Source: Alphaproteobacteria bacterium
GTDB taxonomy: Bacteria > Pseudomonadota > Alphaproteobacteria > UBA8366 > Aestuariispiraceae
DNA: 64,000 nt
Direction: 5' to 3'
Assembly: GCA_030065235.1 (NCBI GenBank)
Contig: JASJDC010000005.1
Span: 186,001-250,000 of the forward strand
Each line of letters starts with the position of its first letter. The stretch's first letter is position 1. Positions 1-9,233 of this stretch are shown here, piece after piece. Under the pieces are notes generated by a model that was given only the letters and a program-made list of their open reading frames with translations, searched no databases and was not told the DNA's origin. The position numbers were made by a program, and so were the translations under genes.

Positions 1-6
1 ATGCGC

Positions 7-1827
7 CTATCCCAACGTGCCTTTCCCTGATCCTGCCGCCGATTGCATCGTCTTGACCACCACAAAAGCGTCACGCAGGTGACTGCGCTCGAAATCAGAG
101 AGTTTCGAGGGATGGACGAAATTATCGGGCTTTTCGCCGGCGGCGATCTGCCCCGCCTGATGCTCGAGCCTTGTATCCGCGATCAGATCATAGGCGGCGA
201 TCAGGTCTGCGCCGCCTTCGCGCGACACTGCGCCGGCGGCGATCGCCGCCTCGAGCCGCGCCCGCGTGTTTACCGGCGCGAGCCGTCCTTGCAGCGTGTA
301 GATTCGACCCAGGTCGACGATGGGCACGACGCCGTTCAGCTTCAGGTCGACCCGGTTGCGATATTCGCCCGATCGCACCCGCGCCAAGCCGCCGAGCAGT
401 CCGAGCGGCGGTTGGTGCTTCAGCGAGTTCGAGATCATATGGGCGACGAAGATCGAGTTCCGCGACGCTTTTTCCAGCGTGTCCGATTGCAGATCCGAAA
501 AAAGGCTGACATCGCCGCCGATAGGGCGGAGGTCGAACATCACCGAGGCCAGCATCTGCGCCTCCGGGTTCGGTTGCGCGATCCAGCCCGCGAAATAGTC
601 GCGCCAGACCCGTAGCGGCTGACGCCAGCGCGGGTTGGTCGCCATCATGTCGCCGGGGCAGTAATAGTAGCCGCAGACATCCAGCCCGTCTGAAACAAAC
701 CGCGCCAATTCCTCGAAATAGGCGTCGTCGGCCTTTGTCGCGTCATCGGACAGGATCAGGCAATTGTCCTGGTCCGAAACGCCCGTCTGTTCCTGCCGGC
801 CCTGCGAGCCGCAGGCCAGCCAGAGATAGGGAACGGGGGGCGCGCCCAGCTTCTCTTCGGCGAGCGCGAGCAGCCGCCGCGTCGCGGTGTCGGCGATGTC
901 GGTGACCAGACGCGTGACGACGTCGTGCCGGTTCCCGGCGCCGACCAACTGCGCCAGCAGCCGCGGGATCTCGGCGGTGGTGCGCGCCATCTGCTCGGCG
1001 CTGTCGGCGCGGGACAGGCGGCGCACCAGATCGCCGGACGACATCGCCTGCGCGCGGGTAAGGTCGGTCTGGGTCACGATGCCCAGGAGCGCGCCGTCCT
1101 GGACGATGGGCACATGGCCTACACTGCGCTCCATCATCAGATGCAGAACGTCGGTGCCGAGCGCGTCCGGCCCCAGCGACAGCGGATCGCTTGTCATGAT
1201 GTCCGAGACCGGGGCCGAAGGGTCGCCACCCTGGGTCGCCACCCAACCGTTAATGTCCTGCACCGTGACGATGCCGCACAAGCCGGTCGCGTCGCTGATG
1301 CAGACCGATGAGATATCCGCGTCATACATCCGCCGCGCCGCCGCCTGGATCGACGTCTCGGGCGTGCAGGTGACCGGGTCCGGCGTCATGAGCTTGCCGA
1401 CGGGGAAGGTCGCCAGGTTCTTGCGATCTGTCGCGCCCTGCGCGCCGCGCTCGAAAAAGCGGGCGACGGCGGGGTGCTGTTCGATCAAGGCGAAGAGCGT
1501 TCGCCCGGGCAGCAGAATCAAACTGGACGGCGCCACGGCGAGGGCGGTGCGGCCCGCGACGCCGCTCGCCAATAGAGCGCGTTCGCCAAAGGAATTGCGG
1601 GGTCCGAGCAGCGAAATCTGATCCCCGCTCGGTTCGAGAATTTCGACCTCGCCGGACACCACGATATAAAGGTCGGTCAGCGGATCGCCGACTGAAAAAA
1701 TCGTCTCGCCCGCTTCGATATCTTTGGCTGTGCAGGTCTCGGACAGACGCGCCAAATCGCCCTCTTCCAGACTGTCATACGGGTGCAGTGAGGCGAGAAA
1801 CTGCGACAGCGGCGCCGGAAGGGTCAT
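7..1827 (-). CDS. cNMP-binding/CBS/DUF294 nucleotidyltransferase-like protein
   Basis: This 606-residue cytosolic protein is probably a signal-sensing regulator of the sodium symporter encoded just upstream. Domains in order are a cyclic-nucleotide-binding fold (about 15-130), a CBS pair (about 145-260), and a DUF294 nucleotidyltransferase core. The core carries GSQGRQEQ followed by DQDN (about 340-355), the GS...D-x-D pattern of the polymerase-beta superfamily, and a helical DUF294 C-terminal domain follows. The same architecture often accompanies acetate-type symporters with DUF4212 subunits. The gene lies 81 bp downstream of the symporter, behind a terminator hairpin, so it may be transcribed partly by readthrough. 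The enzymatic reaction, if any, is unknown. Confidence 0.9.
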   Translation of the reverse strand: MTLPAPLSQFLASLHPYDSLEEGDLARLSETCTAKDIEAGETIFSVGDPLTDLYIVVSGEVEILEPSGDQISLLGPRNSFGERALLASGVAGRTALAVAPSSLILLPGRTLFALIEQHPAVARFFERGAQGATDRKNLATFPVGKLMTPDPVTCTPETSIQAAARRMYDADISSVCISDATGLCGIVTVQDINGWVATQGGDPSAPVSDIMTSDPLSLGPDALGTDVLHLMMERSVGHVPIVQDGALLGIVTQTDLTRAQAMSSGDLVRRLSRADSAEQMARTTAEIPRLLAQLVGAGNRHDVVTRLVTDIADTATRRLLALAEEKLGAPPVPYLWLACGSQGRQEQTGVSDQDNCLILSDDATKADDAYFEELARFVSDGLDVCGYYYCPGDMMATNPRWRQPLRVWRDYFAGWIAQPNPEAQMLASVMFDLRPIGGDVSLFSDLQSDTLEKASRNSIFVAHMISNSLKHQPPLGLLGGLARVRSGEYRNRVDLKLNGVVPIVDLGRIYTLQGRLAPVNTRARLEAAIAAGAVSREGGADLIAAYDLIADTRLEHQAGQIAAGEKPDNFVHPSKLSDFERSHLRDAFVVVKTMQSAAGSGKGTLG

Positions 1828-1842
1828 GTGTGAAGCTCTCAG

Positions 1843-1880
1843 AAAAGGCGGTCCCGCCCGCGGCGACGCGGACGGGACCG
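1843..1880 (-). terminator. Intrinsic terminator after the symporter gene
   Basis: Two nested stems, CGGTCCCG/CGGGACCG (1849-1856 with 1873-1880) and CCGCG/CGCGG around a GCGA loop, are followed on the minus strand by TTTT (1843-1846). It lies between the symporter stop and the start of the DUF294 gene, so it probably attenuates rather than fully separates the two. Confidence 0.7.
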
Positions 1881-1908
1881 TTTCAGATACGCGCTACGCG
1901 CGCGGCGA

Positions 1909-3696
1909 TCAGTGACCGCTGACGGCCGCGCCGGCCCCTTTCGGGACGCGAACGCTGGCCACCAGGTCTTTGATCTCCTGTGGGGTCTCCTTGGTCATGC
2001 CGGCGACGATATACGCCACGGCGAAGTTGACCGCCGCGCCGACCGCGCCGAACGAGGTCGACTTGATCGGCCCGAGGAGCGGGTCCGCATCCGTGAACGT
2101 GTTCGTGTCCGGGATGAAGAACCAACCCTTATGCAGGAAGATGTAGAGCACGGTGACCAACAGGCCCGCCAGCATGCCGGCGACCGCGCCGGCGTCGTTG
2201 ATGCGGGTCGAGAAGATCCCCATCATCAGCGCCGGGAAGATCGAGGCCGCGGCGATCCCAAAGGCCAAGGCCACGGTTTGCGCCGCGAATCCTGGTGGAT
2301 TGAGCCCCAATATGACCGCGAGCACGATGGCGGCCGCCATCGATATTCGCGCCGCGAGAAGCTCCTGCTTCTCTGTCATGTTGGGTGTCAACTGCCCCTT
2401 CAAGAGATCGTGCGACACCGCTGACGAGATCGCCAGCAAGAGCCCCGCGGCTGTCGACAAGGCCGCCGCAAGACCGCCCGCCGCGACAAGGCCGATGACC
2501 CAGCCAGGCAGGCTCGCAATCTCCGGATTGGCCAGCACCAGAATGTCGCGGTTGAAGTTGGTCAGCTCGTTGCCTTGCCAACCGTTCGCTTCCGCACGCG
2601 CCTGCAAGTCGGCGTTCTTGTCGTTGTAGTACTGGATGCGGCCGTCGCCGTTCTTGTCTTCCCAATCGAGCAGGCCGGTCCGTTGCCACGTCGCCATCCA
2701 GGCGTATTCCGGGCTGGTCTCGATTTGCTCGACGCTCACCGCGGCCCCTTCCGTGCCGTTCGGCCACATCAGCTCGGAGATGTTCAGCCGCGCCATCGCG
2801 CCGACAGCCGGGGCCGTCAGATACAGAAGCGCGATGAAAACCAGGGTCCAGCCTGTCGACCAGCGCGCGTCCGACACTTTCGGAACCGTGAAGAAGCGCA
2901 TGATGACATGGGGCAGGCCCGCCGTGCCGATCATCAACGACAGCGTGAACAAGACCATATTCAGGGTCGAGCCGTGCGCCGCCGTGTATTCGGCGAAGCC
3001 GAGGTCGCGCACGATCTGATCGAGCTTGGCCAAGAGCGGCTCGCCCGAGGCCGTGTGCTCGCCGAACAGCCCCAGTCCGGGGATCGGCGTGCCGGTCAGC
3101 TGCAGCGAAATAAAGACCGCCGGAATGGTGTAAGCGGTGATCAACACGCAATATTGCGCCACCTGCGTGTAGGTGACGCCCTTCATGCCGCCGAAAACCG
3201 CATAGGCGAAGACGACGCAGGCCCCGATCAGCAGACCTGTGGTGGCGTCGATCTCGAGGAAGCGGCCGAAGGCGATGCCAACGCCCTGCATTTGCCCAAT
3301 CACGTAGGTGATCGAGGCGACCAAGAGGCAGATCACGGCGACGAGACGCGCGCTCTGGGAATAGAACCGGTCGCCGACGAATTCCGACACGGTGAATTTG
3401 CCGAATTTGCGCAGATAGGGCGCAAGCAGCAGGGCGAGCAGCACATAGCCGCCGGTCCATCCCATCAGAAAGGACGAGTTGTCATAGCCGGTGAAGGCGA
3501 TCAGACCCGCCATTGAGATGAAGGACGCCGCCGACATCCAGTCCGCCGCCGTCGCCATGCCGTTTGTAACCGGGTGCACGCCTCGGCTGGCGGCGTAGAA
3601 ATCGCTTGTCGACCCGGCGCGCGCCCAGATGGCGATGCCGATATAGAGCGCGAAGGACCCGCCGACGAAGATGAGATTGAGAGTAAACTGATCCAT
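1909..3696 (-). CDS. Sodium:solute symporter, VC_2705/ActP-like
   Basis: This 595-residue inner-membrane protein of the sodium:solute symporter family resembles the acetate/monocarboxylate group. About 13 hydrophobic segments are visible, and the early stretch ADWMSAASFISMAG is typical of the family. A hydrophilic insert at about 305-395 separates two membrane segments and contains DKNGDGRIQYYN (347-358), which fits the EF-hand calcium loop pattern. The gene starts 6 bp after the DUF4212 gene, so the two are co-transcribed and probably form one transporter. The substrate cannot be read from the sequence; a short-chain carboxylate is the family expectation. Confidence 0.92.
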   Translation of the reverse strand: MDQFTLNLIFVGGSFALYIGIAIWARAGSTSDFYAASRGVHPVTNGMATAADWMSAASFISMAGLIAFTGYDNSSFLMGWTGGYVLLALLLAPYLRKFGKFTVSEFVGDRFYSQSARLVAVICLLVASITYVIGQMQGVGIAFGRFLEIDATTGLLIGACVVFAYAVFGGMKGVTYTQVAQYCVLITAYTIPAVFISLQLTGTPIPGLGLFGEHTASGEPLLAKLDQIVRDLGFAEYTAAHGSTLNMVLFTLSLMIGTAGLPHVIMRFFTVPKVSDARWSTGWTLVFIALLYLTAPAVGAMARLNISELMWPNGTEGAAVSVEQIETSPEYAWMATWQRTGLLDWEDKNGDGRIQYYNDKNADLQARAEANGWQGNELTNFNRDILVLANPEIASLPGWVIGLVAAGGLAAALSTAAGLLLAISSAVSHDLLKGQLTPNMTEKQELLAARISMAAAIVLAVILGLNPPGFAAQTVALAFGIAAASIFPALMMGIFSTRINDAGAVAGMLAGLLVTVLYIFLHKGWFFIPDTNTFTDADPLLGPIKSTSFGAVGAAVNFAVAYIVAGMTKETPQEIKDLVASVRVPKGAGAAVSGH

Positions 3697-3702
3697 GACC
3701 GA

Positions 3703-3996
3703 TTACTCCTCTTCCACGCCGTATTCACGGTCGAGTTTATTCATCCGCCACGCATAGAAGAAGATCAGCGCCAGGAAGACGAGGATCGACCCCTGTTGAG
3801 CGAACCAGAAGCCGAGATCGGTCCCGCCGACCTCAATTCCCGCCAAAAGCGGCCTCAGAATGATCCCGAAGCCGAACGACACCAACGCCCAAATCACCAG
3901 ACAGCCGGCGATTATTCGGATGTTGGTGGCCCAATAGGCGCCCTGATCCTTTCCGCCCCCCCGTTTTGGGTCGGCGTTCGTATTTTGCTCATCCAT
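3703..3996 (-). CDS. DUF4212 small subunit of sodium symporter
   Basis: This 97-residue protein has a charged N-terminus and two membrane helices (about 24-48 and 64-84) with a short loop between them, ending in an acidic tail. It matches the DUF4212 family, whose members sit directly before VC_2705-type symporters and are thought to be accessory subunits. The gene is the first of the operon; its stop lies 6 bp before the symporter start. A GGAGGAG-type ribosome site lies just upstream of the ATG. Confidence 0.9.
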   Translation of the reverse strand: MDEQNTNADPKRGGGKDQGAYWATNIRIIAGCLVIWALVSFGFGIILRPLLAGIEVGGTDLGFWFAQQGSILVFLALIFFYAWRMNKLDREYGVEEE

Positions 3997-4712
3997 TGAC
4001 CATTCTCCTCCTGCACCTGGATTGCGCGCCCACCGTGCGATGGTGAGCGGTTCGGACTCTTCCCCTTGTCGCCTTGCCGGCGATCTTGTTGGCGCCCCGC
4101 CCCAAACGATCGATTGCGTGAGTGGCGCGCCGACCTTTTCAGACCGAGCGTCAGGATGACGCTATTTGTAACTTCTGTCACGGTTTGTGAATGAAGTCGA
4201 GGCGAGAGGGCGCGGGTTCGGGATCGCGCCGGAGCGCAGATTTCCGCGGTTCGCCGGCCCGTCGCCCACCTGCGCTATATCAATTCTTTACGGCGGCGTT
4301 CTGCGCTGAGGATCTGTGCGCAGCCGAAGTCACAGGGATCTCCGCACCGATTATTGCCCGCGGCGCGCTCTCGCCGCGGGCTGAGCTGGGTGGAGCGCCG
4401 CGGAATTGCTTGGGTTTCGTTGGCCCCCCGCCGCTGATTTTCCGTTTCGGCGGGGCCGGTCGTCACAGCTCGAGTGGGAAAATCTCTGAAGTCCCTCGTT
4501 TCGCTTGGTTTTCGATCTGGGTTTGGCGTCTTGCGGAGGGTTCGGACTTGTGTGTAGCGTATGAAAGATGTCAAACGCAGTGCGTCCATCCAACGCCTAT
4601 CCTGGCGCATTTGGGTGCGGTTTGGCGTTGTATCGAAGCTGCGCCCGCATGGCGGAGGGTTCTCCGCCGCGGGGACAAAAGTTGGCACAAACAATAATCC
4701 GGGAGGATTACT
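3997..4712. other. 716-bp divergent intergenic region
   Basis: No convincing gene was found here; the open frames present overlap flanking genes or have no family resemblance. The region separates the minus-strand symporter operon from the plus-strand ABC transporter and must hold both promoters. It contains a perfect palindrome at 4147-4163 and a GGCGGAG/CTCCGCC stem-loop at 4651-4668. A very good ribosome site, GGGAGGA (4701-4707), stands before the transporter gene. No clear -35/-10 pair could be chosen. Confidence 0.6.
4147..4163. promoter_or_regulatory. Candidate operator palindrome
   Basis: AGCGTCA-GGA-TGACGCT is a perfect 7-bp inverted repeat with a 3-bp spacer, about 150 bp upstream of the DUF4212/symporter operon. 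The size suits a dimeric regulator site. No matching regulator gene is adjacent, so the role is inferred from symmetry and position only. Confidence 0.35.
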
Positions 4713-6068
4713 ATGTCTGAAATTGGTAAGGCGGCGTCGCGCCGTTCGGTACTGAAAGGCTCGCTCGCCGCCGGTGCGGCGATCGCGATGCCGACGATTT
4801 TCACGTCGCAGGCGAAAGCGGCGTTCCTGAACGATCCTGGCGCCGCGTCCACGGTGACGTTGGGCTTCAACGTGCCGCAATCCGGTCCGTATGCGGATGA
4901 AGGCGCGGACGAATTGCGGGCCTATCTGCTGGCCGTCGAACACCTGAACGGTGAAGGCGACGGCGGGATGATGAACACCTTCTCGTCCAAGGCGCTTAAG
5001 GGCAACGGGATCCTCGGCAAGAAGGTCGAGTACGTCACTGGCGACACGCAAACCAAGTCGGACGCGGCGCGGGCCTCGGCAAAGTCGATGATCGAAAAAG
5101 ACGGCGCCATCATGATCACCGGCGGGTCGTCATCGGGCGTCGCGGTGGCGGTGCAGGCCCTGTGTCAGGAGGCGGGCGTGATCTTCATGGCCGGCCTGAC
5201 CCACTCCAACGACACGACCGGCAAAGATAAGAAAGCCAACGGTTTCCGGCATTTCTTCAACAGCTATATGTCCGGCGCGGCGCTGGCGCCGGTGTTGAAA
5301 AACGCCTATGGCACCGACCGGAAGGCCTATCACCTGACAGCCGACTACAACTGGGGCTACACGACCGAGGAAGCGGTCCGCACTTCAACCGAGTCGATGG
5401 GTTGGGAGACGGTCGAAGCGGTGAAGACGCCGCTGGCCCAGACCGATTTCTCCTCCTACATCACGCCGGTCTTGCAGTCCGACGCCGACGTGCTGGTGCT
5501 AAACCACTATGGCGGCAACATGGTCAATTCGCTGACCAATGCGGTGCAGTTCGGCCTGCGCGACCGTGTCGCCAACGGCAAGAACTTCGAGATCATCGTG
5601 CCGCTCTATTCGCGGTTGATGGCCAAGGGCGCCGGCGCCAACGTTAAAGGCATCTTCGGCTCAACCAACTGGCACTGGTCTTTGCAGGATGAAGCCTCCA
5701 AGGCCTTCGTACAGTCCTTCGGCACCAAATACGGCTTCCCACCCAGTCAGGCCGCGCATACCTGCTACGTGCAGGCGCTGCTCTACGCCGATGCGGTCGA
5801 GCGGGGCGGCAGCTTCAACCCGTGCTCGGTCGTCGAAGCCTTGGAAGGCTTCGAATTCGACGGCATGGGCAACGGCCCGACACTGTATCGCGCCGAAGAC
5901 CATCAGTGCTTCAAGGACGTCCTTGTCGTGAAAGGGAAAGAGAATCCGTCTTCGGAGTTCGACCTTCTCGAGATCGTCGAGGTCACGCCTGTTGCCCAGG
6001 TGACCTATGCGCCGGATCACCCGCAGTTCGCCGGCGGTCAGCTCGGAACCTGCAACCCGGGCGCATAA
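4713..6068 (+). CDS. ABC transporter substrate-binding protein (amino acid/amide type)
   Basis: This 451-residue periplasmic binding protein of the LivJ/UrtA/AmiC-like family feeds the permease cassette downstream. The N-terminus has a twin-arginine motif (R10-R11, SRRSVLKG), an Ala-rich hydrophobic stretch and a QAKA cleavage region near 35, so export is probably by Tat. The mature part reads as a type I periplasmic fold, with GFNVPQSGPYADEG at the start and ITGGSSSGVAVA in the middle. A strong GGGAGGA site fixes the ATG. A large hairpin separates it from livH, as expected for a binding protein made in excess. The ligand is not identifiable. Confidence 0.92.
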   Translation: MSEIGKAASRRSVLKGSLAAGAAIAMPTIFTSQAKAAFLNDPGAASTVTLGFNVPQSGPYADEGADELRAYLLAVEHLNGEGDGGMMNTFSSKALKGNGILGKKVEYVTGDTQTKSDAARASAKSMIEKDGAIMITGGSSSGVAVAVQALCQEAGVIFMAGLTHSNDTTGKDKKANGFRHFFNSYMSGAALAPVLKNAYGTDRKAYHLTADYNWGYTTEEAVRTSTESMGWETVEAVKTPLAQTDFSSYITPVLQSDADVLVLNHYGGNMVNSLTNAVQFGLRDRVANGKNFEIIVPLYSRLMAKGAGANVKGIFGSTNWHWSLQDEASKAFVQSFGTKYGFPPSQAAHTCYVQALLYADAVERGGSFNPCSVVEALEGFEFDGMGNGPTLYRAEDHQCFKDVLVVKGKENPSSEFDLLEIVEVTPVAQVTYAPDHPQFAGGQLGTCNPGA

Positions 6069-6090
6069 CCGGCTTTTTGCGGTGAGTGAA

Positions 6091-6122
6091 GGCCGACTGC
6101 GCGCCTGTTCGCGCAGTCGGCC
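6091..6122. repeat. 13-bp perfect stem-loop between binding protein and permease
   Basis: GGCCGACTGCGCG and its exact reverse complement are separated by 6 nt and lie 22 bp after the binding-protein stop. No T-run follows, so this is more likely an mRNA-stabilising or partial-termination element than a full terminator. Confidence 0.6.
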
Positions 6123-6207
6123 ATACCGCGCGTCGGGCGCGAACGCCGGCGGCTTCACGCCGTTCGGACGGCCGTAAGGGGACAGCGGTCGAGGGAGGTT
6201 TGGCGAG

Positions 6208-7239
6208 ATGGATGCAATCATTCTTCAGGTTCTGAACGGGCTGGACAAAGGCAGCGCGTACGCGTTGATCGCCCTGGGACTGACACTGATCTTCGGCACG
6301 CTGGGCGTGGTCAATTTCGCGCACGGCGCTTTGTTCATGTTAGGCGCGTTCTGCGCCGTGACGCTCAACGTCATCCTGAACACATCCTACGAGACCATCG
6401 ATCCGGACCGGACCGACTTCCTCGGCAACCCGCTGAAGGTCGAGACGCCTTACATCTTCGACTGGTTCGGTCCCGAGGTCGGCGGGGCCATGATCGAATG
6501 GTCCGTGCCGCTGGCCATCCTGTTCGCCATTCCCATTATGGTCGTGATCGGCCTCTCCATGGAGCGCGGGCTGATCAAGTATTTCTACCATCGTCCGCAT
6601 GCCGACCAGATTCTGGTGACCTTCGGACTGGCCATCGTGTTGCAGGAAATCGTCAAGTATTTCTATGGGGCCAATCCAATTCCGACGCCGGCGCCGGCGG
6701 GTTTGGTCGGTAGTTTCGATTTCGGCGTGCTGCTGGGCTTCGAGCCTGGATCGATCATCTATCCAAACTGGCGGCTGATTTATTTCGTCTTCGCGGCGGT
6801 GATTATCGGCGCGCTCTTCGCTTTCCTTCGGTTCACCACTTTTGGCATGGTGGTGCGGGCCGGGATGGCGGATCGCGAGACCGTCGGTCTGCTCGGGATC
6901 AATATCGACAAACGCTTCACCATTATGTTCGCGATCGCCGCCTGCGTGGCCGGCCTTGCGGGCGTGATGTACACCCCGATCAATTCGCCGAACTACCACA
7001 TGGGCATGGATTTTCTGGTCCTATCCTTCGTCGTGGTCGTCGTCGGCGGCATGGGGTCCCTGGCCGGGGCGGTCGCCGCCGGCTTCTTGCTCGGCGTCCT
7101 GGAATCCTTCGCGTCAATGGCGCAGGTCGTAGATCTGTTTCCGGGCATCAACCAGATCATCATCTATCTGGTCGCCATCATCATTTTGTTGACGCGTCCG
7201 CGCGGTCTGATGGGCCGCAAGGGCGTGATGGAGGATTGA
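6208..7239 (+). CDS. livH: Branched-chain amino acid-type ABC permease, LivH family
   Basis: This 343-residue inner-membrane permease forms the transport channel with the LivM-type protein next to it. The opening ILQVLNGLDKGSAYALIALGL, with GTLGVVNFAHGALFMLGAF soon after, is the standard LivH start. About eight membrane helices are visible, with a cytoplasmic loop (GMVVRAGMADRETVGLLGI) that matches the ATPase-coupling helix. A periplasmic insert at about 50-90 is longer than in E. coli LivH. GGGAGG lies 9 bp before the ATG, and the stop is 3 bp before livM. Confidence 0.93.
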   Translation: MDAIILQVLNGLDKGSAYALIALGLTLIFGTLGVVNFAHGALFMLGAFCAVTLNVILNTSYETIDPDRTDFLGNPLKVETPYIFDWFGPEVGGAMIEWSVPLAILFAIPIMVVIGLSMERGLIKYFYHRPHADQILVTFGLAIVLQEIVKYFYGANPIPTPAPAGLVGSFDFGVLLGFEPGSIIYPNWRLIYFVFAAVIIGALFAFLRFTTFGMVVRAGMADRETVGLLGINIDKRFTIMFAIAACVAGLAGVMYTPINSPNYHMGMDFLVLSFVVVVVGGMGSLAGAVAAGFLLGVLESFASMAQVVDLFPGINQIIIYLVAIIILLTRPRGLMGRKGVMED

Positions 7240-7242
7240 CCG

Positions 7243-8451
7243 ATGCTGGGACTGAACAGCAAGGATCAGAAACTATTCCTGGTCGTGATCGTGGTCACGC
7301 TGCTGGCGCCGTTCATATTGAACCCGTTTCCGGAGAACTCGGAGCTCGCGCAATTCAACGCCGGTTATCCTGATCTGATGCAGCGCTTTGCGATCTTCGG
7401 GATCTTCGCCATCGGCTTCAACATCCTGTTCGGCCTGACCGGTTATCTCAGCTTCGGTCACGCCGCTTTCCTGGGCGTCGGATCCTACGCCGGTGTTTGG
7501 ATGTTGAAGTTGCTTTCGATGAACGTCGTGCCCGCCATCATTATGTCGGTAATCTTCGCGGGTCTGTTCTCATTGCTCGTCGGCTTCGTTTCTCTCCGGC
7601 GGTCGGGCATTTATTTCTCGATCCTGACGCTGGCCTTCGCCCAGATGTCCTTCGCCTTGGCCTATTCGGTGCTGACGCCGATCACCAATGGCGAGACCGG
7701 ACTGCAGCTGGCGCTCGACGATCCGCGCATTCTCGGCGTCAGCCAGATCGACGGATCGATCCCGCCGACCAACTTTTTCGGATTGGAGATGCGGGACGGG
7801 TTCGAGCTTGCGCTTGGCCCTTGGGTGTTCACCTTGAATTTCGGCTATTATCTCTGCGCGGTTTTCGTCTTGGGCGCGTTCTACCTCTCAATGCGCATCT
7901 TCAACTCGCCATTCGGGATGATGCTGCGCGCGATCAAGACCAATCAGACCCGGTTGCCGTATACCGGCATGAACCCGAAGCCTTACACACTCGCCGCCTT
8001 TGTGATTTCCGGCATGTATGCCGGTTTGGCCGGCGGTCTGATGGTGGCGATGGACCCTCTGGCGGGCGCCGAGCGGATGCAATGGACCGCCAGCGGCGAG
8101 GTCGTCCTGATGACCATCCTCGGCGGCGCAGGTACGCTGCTCGGCCCGCTCTTGGGCGCCGGCGTGATCAAGTATTTCGAGAACATTTTCTCGAAAATCA
8201 ACGATACGATCCTCTATGAGTGGTTCTCCTTCATGCCGGACGGCTTGCAGGATGTCTTCGTCTTCCTGATCCATCCGTTCATCGGCAAGGGCTGGCATTT
8301 GACGCTCGGCATCATGTTCATGTTGGTCGTGATCTTCCTGCCGGGCGGCGTGGTCGAAGGCGGACAGCGCTTCATGCGTCTGTTCAAACGCGGGGACAAA
8401 GGCTCGAAATCCAGCGGCGACGCGGCGCGTTCTGCGTCGCCGGCCGAATAG
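7243..8451 (+). CDS. livM: Branched-chain amino acid-type ABC permease, LivM family
   Basis: This 402-residue inner-membrane permease is the partner of LivH. It contains the LivM hallmarks [18 protein letters not shown] (about 65-82) and the coupling region [20 protein letters not shown], then [18 protein letters not shown]. The C-terminal tail is short, charged and Ser/Ala-rich. It begins 3 bp after livH and ends 23 bp before livG, so it is clearly in the same operon. Confidence 0.93.
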   Translation: MLGLNSKDQKLFLVVIVVTLLAPFILNPFPENSELAQFNAGYPDLMQRFAIFGIFAIGFNILFGLTGYLSFGHAAFLGVGSYAGVWMLKLLSMNVVPAIIMSVIFAGLFSLLVGFVSLRRSGIYFSILTLAFAQMSFALAYSVLTPITNGETGLQLALDDPRILGVSQIDGSIPPTNFFGLEMRDGFELALGPWVFTLNFGYYLCAVFVLGAFYLSMRIFNSPFGMMLRAIKTNQTRLPYTGMNPKPYTLAAFVISGMYAGLAGGLMVAMDPLAGAERMQWTASGEVVLMTILGGAGTLLGPLLGAGVIKYFENIFSKINDTILYEWFSFMPDGLQDVFVFLIHPFIGKGWHLTLGIMFMLVVIFLPGGVVEGGQRFMRLFKRGDKGSKSSGDAARSASPAE

Positions 8452-8474
8452 GGCCTGAATAAGGGGATAGCGCG

Positions 8475-9233
8475 ATGGGCATTCTCGAGATCAGCGGCGT
8501 CAACAAGCGCTTCGGCGGCTTGAAGGCCTTGGACGACGTCAATTTGGACATCGCGGCCGGCACGGTGCACGCCATCATCGGGCCGAACGGGGCCGGCAAG
8601 TCCACTTTGCTGAACTGTCTGGTCGGGCGGTTGGAGCCGGATTCCGGGTCGGTCAGTTTCAACGGCCATTCGCTGCTGGGCGTAAAGGCGCACCAAATCA
8701 ACCAGTTCGGCGTGAGCCGCGTGTTTCAGACGCCGGAGATTTTCGGCGATCTGACGCTGCTTGAGAATGTGATGATTCCCGCCTTCACGAAGCGGGACGG
8801 GGCTTTCAAACTGAACGCATGGCCGAGTGTGGATGGCGAATCCGAGGTTCGCGACCAAGCGCTGTTCTATCTGGAAGAGGTCAATCTGGCGGGTAAGGCG
8901 CAGGTCAGGGCGGACGAAATGAGCCGCGGCGATAAACGCCGCTTGGAACTGGCCATGTGCCTGATCCAGGACCCGAAATTGCTGCTCCTGGACGAGCCGA
9001 CCGCCGGCATGTCGCGCGCCGACACCAATGACACGATCGATTTGCTGAAGAAGATCGGCGAGGAGTTCAACATCACCAAAGTCATCATCGAGCACGATAT
9101 GCATGTGGTGTTCTCACTGGCCAAGAAGGTCAGCGTGATGGCGCAGGGAACGGTGATCGTCGAGGGCGCGCCGAACGAGATCAAAGGCGATGAACGCGTG
9201 CAGGAAGCCTATCTGGGAGGGGCGCATCTATGA
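8475..9233 (+). CDS. livG: ABC transporter ATPase, LivG family
   Basis: This 252-residue ATPase energises the LivHM channel from the cytoplasmic face. Walker A is GPNGAGKST (about 36-44). The signature region reads MSRGDKRRLELA in place of canonical LSGGQ, the usual LivG variant. Walker B is LLLLDEPTAGMS, and the H-loop is IIEHDMHVVF. Its stop overlaps the start of livF by 4 bp (ATGA), so the two ATPases are translationally coupled. Confidence 0.94.
   Translation: MGILEISGVNKRFGGLKALDDVNLDIAAGTVHAIIGPNGAGKSTLLNCLVGRLEPDSGSVSFNGHSLLGVKAHQINQFGVSRVFQTPEIFGDLTLLENVMIPAFTKRDGAFKLNAWPSVDGESEVRDQALFYLEEVNLAGKAQVRADEMSRGDKRRLELAMCLIQDPKLLLLDEPTAGMSRADTNDTIDLLKKIGEEFNITKVIIEHDMHVVFSLAKKVSVMAQGTVIVEGAPNEIKGDERVQEAYLGGAHL

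Noticed and set aside
2129-3460. Second long minus-strand frame within the symporter gene
   Set aside because: Arg/Ala-rich shadow of the symporter in another frame; the symporter frame has membrane helices and family motifs.
4682-4700. Possible sigma-54 promoter before the binding-protein gene
   Set aside because: TTGGCAC fits the -24 box but no TTGC-like -12 box follows at the right distance, and it is too close to the ribosome site.
4275-5051. Minus-strand open frame over the transporter leader and binding-protein start
   Set aside because: It overlaps a clearly coding region and its peptide is Arg-rich with no recognisable domain.
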